Below, piece by piece: positions 59,623 to 64,000 of a DNA stretch of 64,000 bases. The notes under the pieces are model-generated. The model ran no database searches, had not been told where the DNA came from, and worked only from the letters and a program-made list of their open reading frames with translations. Within the stretch, counting starts at the first letter, position 1. Every line of letters begins with the position of its first letter. This DNA comes from an uncultured Chloroflexota bacterium (GTDB lineage Bacteria > Chloroflexota > Limnocylindria > Limnocylindrales > CSP1-4): the NCBI GenBank assembly GCA_903822495.1, contig CAIJPD010000048.1:1-64000 (forward strand). Reading direction: 5' to 3'. A program made the translations under genes and the position numbers.

Positions 59623-61172
59623 CGGGGCCACCGATCGATGGCCGCGGCTCGGCCGGCCGCCCGCCACCGGGTCGAAGGGGTGGCCGCGGGTGCGATCACC
59701 CGACCGGTGGCCGCCGCAACTGGACCACCGCCGGAGACCGCGAGCCCGGCCGCTAGCCTCGCCTGGCCAGCGGCAGAACGCCAGGCGGCAGCCCCGTCCC
59801 AATGCTCCCCAACCCAGTCGGTAGACAGGTCCCCTGCACGGAACGCCGGCGCACCGACCACGAATCGGTAGAAGGGCAGCGTGGTCTGGATGCCCCCGAT
59901 CTCCGTCTCCCGGAGCGCCCGCCCCAGCCGATCGATGGCCGCGTCGCGGTCCGCCCCGACAACCATCAGCTTGGCGATCAGGTTGTCGTACTCGGGAGCG
60001 ACCGCCAGCCCTGCCTCGATCCCGGAGTCAACCCTGACGCCCGGACCCGACGGCATGACCCAGTGCCGGACGATGCCCGGCGTCGGCGCGAAGTCCCGAC
60101 CCGGGTCTTCGGCCGTGAGGCGCACCTCGATCGCGTGGCGCTCCGGGTCTGCGGCACGGCTGGCCGCCTCCCGGACCGCCGCCGAGAGCGGAGCGCCCGT
60201 TGCCAGCGAGAGCTGCTCACGGACCAGGTCCAGGCCCGAGACCAGCTCGGTGATCCCGTGCTCCACCTGGAGTCGAGTGTTTACCTCCAGGAAGAAGAAC
60301 TCGCGCTCCGGCGTGAAGAGGAACTCGGCCGTCGCCGCGTTGCTGAGCCGCGCCGCCTTGGCGACCGCCACCGCCCGGGCGTGGATCGCCAGCCGCTCCG
60401 TCCGGCTCAGGCCCGGCGCCGGTGCCTCCTCGACAAGCTTCTGGTGCCGACGCTGGATCGAGCAGTCGCGCTCGCCGATCGCCACCACGTCGCCGTAGGC
60501 GTCACCCAGGAGCTGCACCTCGATGTGCCGTGCCCGGGTGATCTCCCGCTCCAGATAGACCGCACCGTCGCCGAATGCCGCCGCGGCTTCTGCGGACGCT
60601 GCCATGAGGGCGGGGCCCAGCTCCGCCGCCGATGCGACGCGTCGCATCCCCCGCCCGCCCCCGCCCGCCGCCGCCTTGACCAGGACCGGGAAGCCGATCG
60701 ACTGGGCCACGCGCGCCAGCTCGGCGATGGCCTCCGGATCGCCGATCGCCGCCGGCGACAGGGTCCCGGGGACCGCCGCGACGCCCACCTCGCGCGCCAG
60801 ACGGCGAGCGTTCAGCTTGTCCCCGAGGCTGTCGAGAACGTCGCTCCGCGGCCCGATGAAGGCCAGGCCGGCCTCCTCGACGGCACGCGCGAACGCCGCG
60901 CGTTCGGCCAGGAAGCCGTACCCGGGGTGCACGGCGTCACAGTCATGCAGGCGGGCGACCTCCAGCAACGTGTCGATACGGAGGTAGCTCTCGGCAGGCG
61001 CGGGTGGGCCGATGCGTGCCGCCCGGTCGGCCATCCGGACATGGAGGGCTCCGGCATCGGCATCGCTGTAGACCGCCACCGACTCGATCCCGAGCTCCCG
61101 GCAGGCGCGGATGATCCGGATCGCGATCTCGCCTCGATTGGCGATGAGGACCCGACGGAATTGGGTGGTCAC
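59619..61172 (-). CDS. Biotin carboxylase subunit of acyl-CoA (propionyl-CoA) carboxylase
   Basis: ATP-grasp enzyme of about 517 aa carboxylating biotin with bicarbonate. RVLIANRGEIAIRIIRACRELGIESVAVYSDADA opens the protein; GYGFLAE, VKAAAGGGGRGMRRV, IGERDCSIQRRHQKLVEEAPAPGL and LEVNTRLQVEHGITELVSGLDLVREQL follow. The last 60 residues are an Ala/Arg-rich extension. GTG 61172 after GAGGGG is chosen; a 16-base palindrome lies directly upstream. Because it neighbours pccB and the methylmalonyl genes, propionyl-CoA is the likely substrate system; an acetyl-CoA role is possible. Confidence 0.93.
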   Translation of the reverse strand: MTTQFRRVLIANRGEIAIRIIRACRELGIESVAVYSDADAGALHVRMADRAARIGPPAPAESYLRIDTLLEVARLHDCDAVHPGYGFLAERAAFARAVEEAGLAFIGPRSDVLDSLGDKLNARRLAREVGVAAVPGTLSPAAIGDPEAIAELARVAQSIGFPVLVKAAAGGGGRGMRRVASAAELGPALMAASAEAAAAFGDGAVYLEREITRARHIEVQLLGDAYGDVVAIGERDCSIQRRHQKLVEEAPAPGLSRTERLAIHARAVAVAKAARLSNAATAEFLFTPEREFFFLEVNTRLQVEHGITELVSGLDLVREQLSLATGAPLSAAVREAASRAADPERHAIEVRLTAEDPGRDFAPTPGIVRHWVMPSGPGVRVDSGIEAGLAVAPEYDNLIAKLMVVGADRDAAIDRLGRALRETEIGGIQTTLPFYRFVVGAPAFRAGDLSTDWVGEHWDGAAAWRSAAGQARLAAGLAVSGGGPVAAATGRVIAPAATPSTRWRAAGRAAAIDRWPR

Positions 61173-61184
61173 GGTGCGCCCCTC

Positions 61185-61200
61185 GTCTTTGCGCAAAGAC
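61185..61200. promoter_or_regulatory. Perfect 16-bp palindrome before the biotin carboxylase gene
   Basis: GTCTTTGCGCAAAGAC is a perfect inverted repeat in the 54-base gap between pccB and the biotin carboxylase gene, 12 bases before the latter's start codon. A nearly identical copy lies before pccB. It looks like the operator of a dimeric regulator; as RNA it could only form a loop-poor hairpin. Confidence 0.5.
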
Positions 61201-61226
61201 GGTCCAGGGTCAGGCCCCGCACCGCA

Positions 61227-62789
61227 TCAGAGCGGGATGTTGCCATGCTTCTTCGGAGGATTGGAATCCTTCTTGTCGGCGAGCATCGTCAGGCCGCGGA
61301 TGAGCCGACGGCGGGTATCCGACGGAGTGATCACGTCGTCGACGTAGCCTCGCGCCGCCGCAGCGTACGGATTGGCAAAGGCATCCTCGTATTCCTTGAC
61401 CAGGCGCGCACGCTCCAACACGGGGTCGGATGCGGCGGCCAGCGCATCACGGAAGATGATGCTCACCGCGCCATCCGCGCCCATGACCGCGATCTCCGCT
61501 GTCGGCCAGGCGAGGTTCAGATCACCTCGGATGTGCTTGCTGCTCATGACGTCGTACGCGCCGCCGTATGCCTTGCGCGTGATCACGGTCAGCTTGGGGA
61601 CCGTGGCCTCGCAATACGCGTACAACAGTTTGGCGCCGTGGCGAATGATCCCCCCATGCTCCTGCGCGACTCCGGGCATGAACCCGGGCACATCGACGAA
61701 CGTCACCAATGGGACGTTGAAGCAATCGCAGGTCCGAACGAAGCGCGCGGCCTTAACGCTGGCATCCGAATCCAGCGCACCCGCCAGCACCATTGGCTGC
61801 TGCGCGACAACACCGATGCTGCGCCCGCCCAACCGGGCGAAGCCCACGATGATGTTCTGGGCCCAGCCGGGCTGGATCTCCAGGAATGCGCCCTTGTCCA
61901 CGACGCGGCGAATGACCTCGTGCATGTCGTAGGGGCGCGATGGATCGTCCGGGACGATGCTGTCGAGCGCCGCGTCCGCGCGGTCCACCGGATCCTCCAT
62001 GTCCCCGATCGGCGGGTCGGCCAGGTTGTTCGAAGGGAGGTGAGCGAGGATCTCGCGCACCGCATCGAGGGCCGCCGCCTCGTCCGGCACGGCCAGGTGA
62101 GCCACGCCGCTGCGGGTGGCATGTGTTTGCGCACCGCCGAGAAACTCAGCGTCGACCTCTTCGTGGGTCACAGCGCGCACGACGTTGGGTCCCGTCACGA
62201 ACATGGCGCTGGTGCCCTCGACCATCACCGTGAAGTCCGTCATGGCCGGCGAGTAGACGGCGCCACCCGCGCACGGCCCCATGATCACGGACAGTTGCGG
62301 GATCACGCCCGAGGCCAGAACGTTGCGCAGGAAGATGTCGGCGTATCCGCCCAGCGAGGCGACGCCCTCCTGAATCCGCGCACCACCGGAATCGTTGAGC
62401 CCGATGAGCGGCGCACCGACCTTCATCGCGAGATCCATCACCTTGCAGATCTTCTCGGCATACGCCTCCGACAGCGAGCCGCCGAAGACCGTGAAGTCCT
62501 GGCTGAAGACGAAGACCAGCCGTCCATCGATGGTGCCGTGGCCGGTGACCACGCCATCGCCGGGGATCCGCTGATCCGCCAGACCAGGATCGGGCGAGCG
62601 GTGCGTGACCAGGCCATCCAGCTCGATGAGCGAATTCGCGTCTAGCAGCAGGTCGAGACGCTCGCGTGCGGTCAGCTTGCCGGCGGCATGCTGCTTGTCG
62701 ATCCGTTCCGCTCCCCCGCCCTGGTGCGACCGCTCGCGCAGGTCGGATAGCCGACGGAGACGTTCCTCGCTGGTGGACACAATCGACAC
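61227..62789 (-). CDS. pccB: Acyl-CoA carboxylase carboxyltransferase subunit (propionyl-CoA carboxylase beta)
   Basis: 520-aa crotonase-fold carboxyltransferase. [99 protein letters not shown] and [28 protein letters not shown] are diagnostic. It transfers CO2 from carboxybiotin to propionyl-CoA (or a related acyl-CoA), giving methylmalonyl-CoA for the epimerase and mutase genes downstream. First gene of that run; its upstream region carries the second copy of the palindrome. Confidence 0.95.
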   Translation of the reverse strand: MSIVSTSEERLRRLSDLRERSHQGGGAERIDKQHAAGKLTARERLDLLLDANSLIELDGLVTHRSPDPGLADQRIPGDGVVTGHGTIDGRLVFVFSQDFTVFGGSLSEAYAEKICKVMDLAMKVGAPLIGLNDSGGARIQEGVASLGGYADIFLRNVLASGVIPQLSVIMGPCAGGAVYSPAMTDFTVMVEGTSAMFVTGPNVVRAVTHEEVDAEFLGGAQTHATRSGVAHLAVPDEAAALDAVREILAHLPSNNLADPPIGDMEDPVDRADAALDSIVPDDPSRPYDMHEVIRRVVDKGAFLEIQPGWAQNIIVGFARLGGRSIGVVAQQPMVLAGALDSDASVKAARFVRTCDCFNVPLVTFVDVPGFMPGVAQEHGGIIRHGAKLLYAYCEATVPKLTVITRKAYGGAYDVMSSKHIRGDLNLAWPTAEIAVMGADGAVSIIFRDALAAASDPVLERARLVKEYEDAFANPYAAAARGYVDDVITPSDTRRRLIRGLTMLADKKDSNPPKKHGNIPL

Positions 62790-62815
62790 CTCGGCGCGGC
62801 GTGGCTCGCGGAGCC

Positions 62816-62831
62816 GTCCTTGCGCAAAGAC
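62816..62831. promoter_or_regulatory. Near-perfect copy of the 16-bp palindrome before pccB
   Basis: GTCCTTGCGCAAAGAC differs from the copy at 61185-61200 by one base and keeps seven of eight dyad pairs. It ends 27 bases before the pccB start codon, a usual operator position. The minus-strand match extends to GTCTTTGCGCAA(A/G)GACG in both copies. Confidence 0.5.
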
Positions 62832-62928
62832 AGCCCCTCACTCGACTGCATGATACGCGTGCAAGACGCTGCTCCGGCCGGGTCCAATTCCTCGAACGGA
62901 ATGGGTTCTGCGGCGATGTCAACGGCAT

Positions 62929-62972
62929 TAATCCACAGAATCGGTGAACAACCCCCCAAATCCTGTGGATAA
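62929..62972. promoter_or_regulatory. Pair of DnaA-box-like sites between pccB and parA
   Basis: TGTGGATAA at 62964-62972 is an exact DnaA box (TTATCCACA on the other strand). TAATCCACA at 62929-62937 matches eight of nine bases in the opposite orientation. The surrounding 60 bases are AT-richer than the rest of the window. With parA-parB adjacent this may be part of, or close to, the chromosomal origin; two boxes are too few to call oriC. Confidence 0.5.
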
Positions 62973-63053
62973 CCGCGACGGCGTAGAGTAGGATGCGCGA
63001 CGCAACGGCCCCTGCGGGGTCGTGATGGTCCGATAGCTCGAGGTGAAGCCCCG

Positions 63054-63827
63054 GTGACACACGTGATCGCGATTGCCAACCAGAAGGGCGGCGTCGGAAA
63101 GACGACGACGGCGATCAACCTGGCTGGCGCGCTCGCCGAGGAGGGCTATCGGGTCCTGTGCATCGATCTCGATCCGCAGGCAAACCTGACGGCGGGCCTG
63201 GGAATCAACCTCAACACCGTCGAGCGATCGATGGCGAACGTGCTCACCGAGGGTGATTGCTCGCTCGACGACATCCTCATTGCAACTGCGGTGCCCGGCC
63301 TCGACGTCGCCCCGGCGAACATCGACCTCGCCTCGACAGAGGGTGAGCTCTTCACGGCAATCGGCCGCGAGCAGATCCTGCGGGACGCGCTGGAGGGCCA
63401 GCTGGCGGAACGCTACGACTACGCATTGATCGACTGCCCGCCCAACCTCGGCATCCTGACGCTCAACGGCCTCGTCGCGGCAAACAGCGTGATCATCCCG
63501 GTCCAGACCCAGTACTACGCGATGAAGGGTCTGACCAACCTGGTCAAGATCATCAACATGATTCGGCTCAAGCTGAACCGGGACCTTCGAATCCTTGGCC
63601 TGCTGCCAACCTTCTACGACAGCCGGACCAATCTGGCCCGCGACATGCTGGAGGAGCTCCGCGTGGTGGGCGACCACCACGTGTTCACCACCATCATCCG
63701 GAACACCGTGAAACTGGGCGAGGCACCCCTTGCCGGCCGACCGATCACGGTCTATGCGTCGTCCTCGGACGCCGCCCGAACCTATCGTGAACTGGCACGG
63801 GAGGTGATCGCACTTGGCCAGAACTGA
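63054..63827 (+). CDS. parA: Chromosome-partitioning ATPase ParA (Soj)
   Basis: 257-aa deviant-Walker ATPase that moves origin regions together with ParB. The Walker A is KGGVGKTTT (residues 11-19), then [17 protein letters not shown], and Walker B-like [42 protein letters not shown] and [14 protein letters not shown] follow. No N-terminal DNA-binding domain, so it is the short chromosomal type. The GTG start has GAGGTGA in front. It overlaps parB by 14 bases. Confidence 0.96.
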   Translation: MTHVIAIANQKGGVGKTTTAINLAGALAEEGYRVLCIDLDPQANLTAGLGINLNTVERSMANVLTEGDCSLDDILIATAVPGLDVAPANIDLASTEGELFTAIGREQILRDALEGQLAERYDYALIDCPPNLGILTLNGLVAANSVIIPVQTQYYAMKGLTNLVKIINMIRLKLNRDLRILGLLPTFYDSRTNLARDMLEELRVVGDHHVFTTIIRNTVKLGEAPLAGRPITVYASSSDAARTYRELAREVIALGQN

Positions 63828-64000
63828 CTTCCGCGCCGCGGCCGCTCGACGACTGTCGGAGGAACGCGAGCTCTCTCCGTCGATCATCAGCCTCGTCTCG
63901 TCTGACCCCGCGGGTCGTTCGGGCACGGTCCGCAACGTCCCCGTCGAGCGGATTGAATCCAACCCGGAGAACCCTCGTCTCGCATTCGACGAGGCGACCA
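63814..64000 (+). CDS. parB: Chromosome-partitioning protein ParB (5' part only)
   Basis: The first 62 codons are visible before the window ends. The start is TTG 63814, inside the end of parA, supported by a very strong Shine-Dalgarno (GGAGGTGATC) six bases upstream. After a basic N-terminus ([20 protein letters not shown]) the ParB/Spo0J N-domain begins: [21 protein letters not shown], the characteristic I-x-x-NPxxPR element. It should load on parS sites and act as a CTPase clamp; parS is not visible in this window. Confidence 0.9.
   Translation, partial: MARTDFRAAAARRLSEERELSPSIISLVSSDPAGRSGTVRNVPVERIESNPENPRLAFDEAT

Noticed and set aside
63000..63060. parS site before parA
   Set aside because: The stretch GTGACACACGTGATC resembles part of parS but lacks the TGTTTCACGTGAAACA symmetry.

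Overview
The window is about 64 kb of gene-dense, very high-GC bacterial chromosome (roughly 70% G+C by eye). It is almost entirely core metabolism and cell division, with no phage, IS, CRISPR or defence genes that I can see. The gene set (MraZ-led division cluster with the small basic protein Sbp, separate PurS/PurQ/PurL, split glycine decarboxylase P subunits, a methylmalonyl-CoA mutase without its B12 domain, a free-standing biotin carrier) and the protein flavour suggest a Gram-positive-like lineage. My best guess is a high-GC Chloroflexota; this is inference, and a deep actinobacterial-type lineage is not excluded.

Layout from left to right. 1-6772 (minus): purine operon purA-purD-purB-purC-purS-purQ-purL (purL runs off the edge), joined by 4-nt start/stop overlaps and preceded by a structured leader with an intrinsic terminator. 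6928-9671 (plus): a membrane GGDEF/HD-GYP-like protein and an SSB without the usual acidic tip. 9809-17952 (minus): lipoprotein and dppBCDF peptide-type ABC importer, then nadE and rsmI. 18168-24537 (minus): a DUF2520-type dehydrogenase, a Nudix hydrolase and the glycine cleavage genes gcvT-gcvH-gcvPA-gcvPB. 24619-28288 (plus): aconitase and a short beta-carbonic-anhydrase-like protein. 28386-28462 (minus): tRNA-Val(CAC).

28473-46741 (minus): one long dcw cluster, read mraZ-rsmH-(34-codon small gene)-ftsL-ftsI-murF-mraY-murD-ftsW-murG-murB-ddl-ftsQ-sbp-ftsA-ftsZ-yggS-yggT-DUF167. Its promoter and a three-repeat MraZ operator are visible upstream of mraZ. murE and murC, normally members of such clusters, are absent. 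Upstream lie a membrane-anchored protein with a beta-sandwich domain, a small Cys-containing protein on the plus strand and the RNase P RNA gene rnpB (minus).

49228-62789: a central-carbon block. rnhA, sdhB-sdhA-sdhD-sdhC and an NAD-type isocitrate dehydrogenase are on the minus strand. sucC-sucD and an unknown gene are divergent on the plus strand. Then methylmalonyl-CoA epimerase, the mutase catalytic subunit, a biotin carrier, a biotin carboxylase and a carboxyltransferase are on the minus strand. Together these can convert propionyl-CoA to succinyl-CoA, then succinate and fumarate, beside TCA genes; the B12-binding subunit of the mutase must lie elsewhere. A 16-nt palindrome occurs in front of both pccB and the biotin carboxylase. 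The right end holds two DnaA-box-like sites, parA and the start of parB, consistent with proximity to the replication origin.

I did not find a clearly new multi-gene system. The best candidates for new biology are the purA leader RNA, the 34-codon gene before ftsL, the shared palindrome of the propionate genes, the missing murC/murE, and the two unknown proteins beside rnpB.
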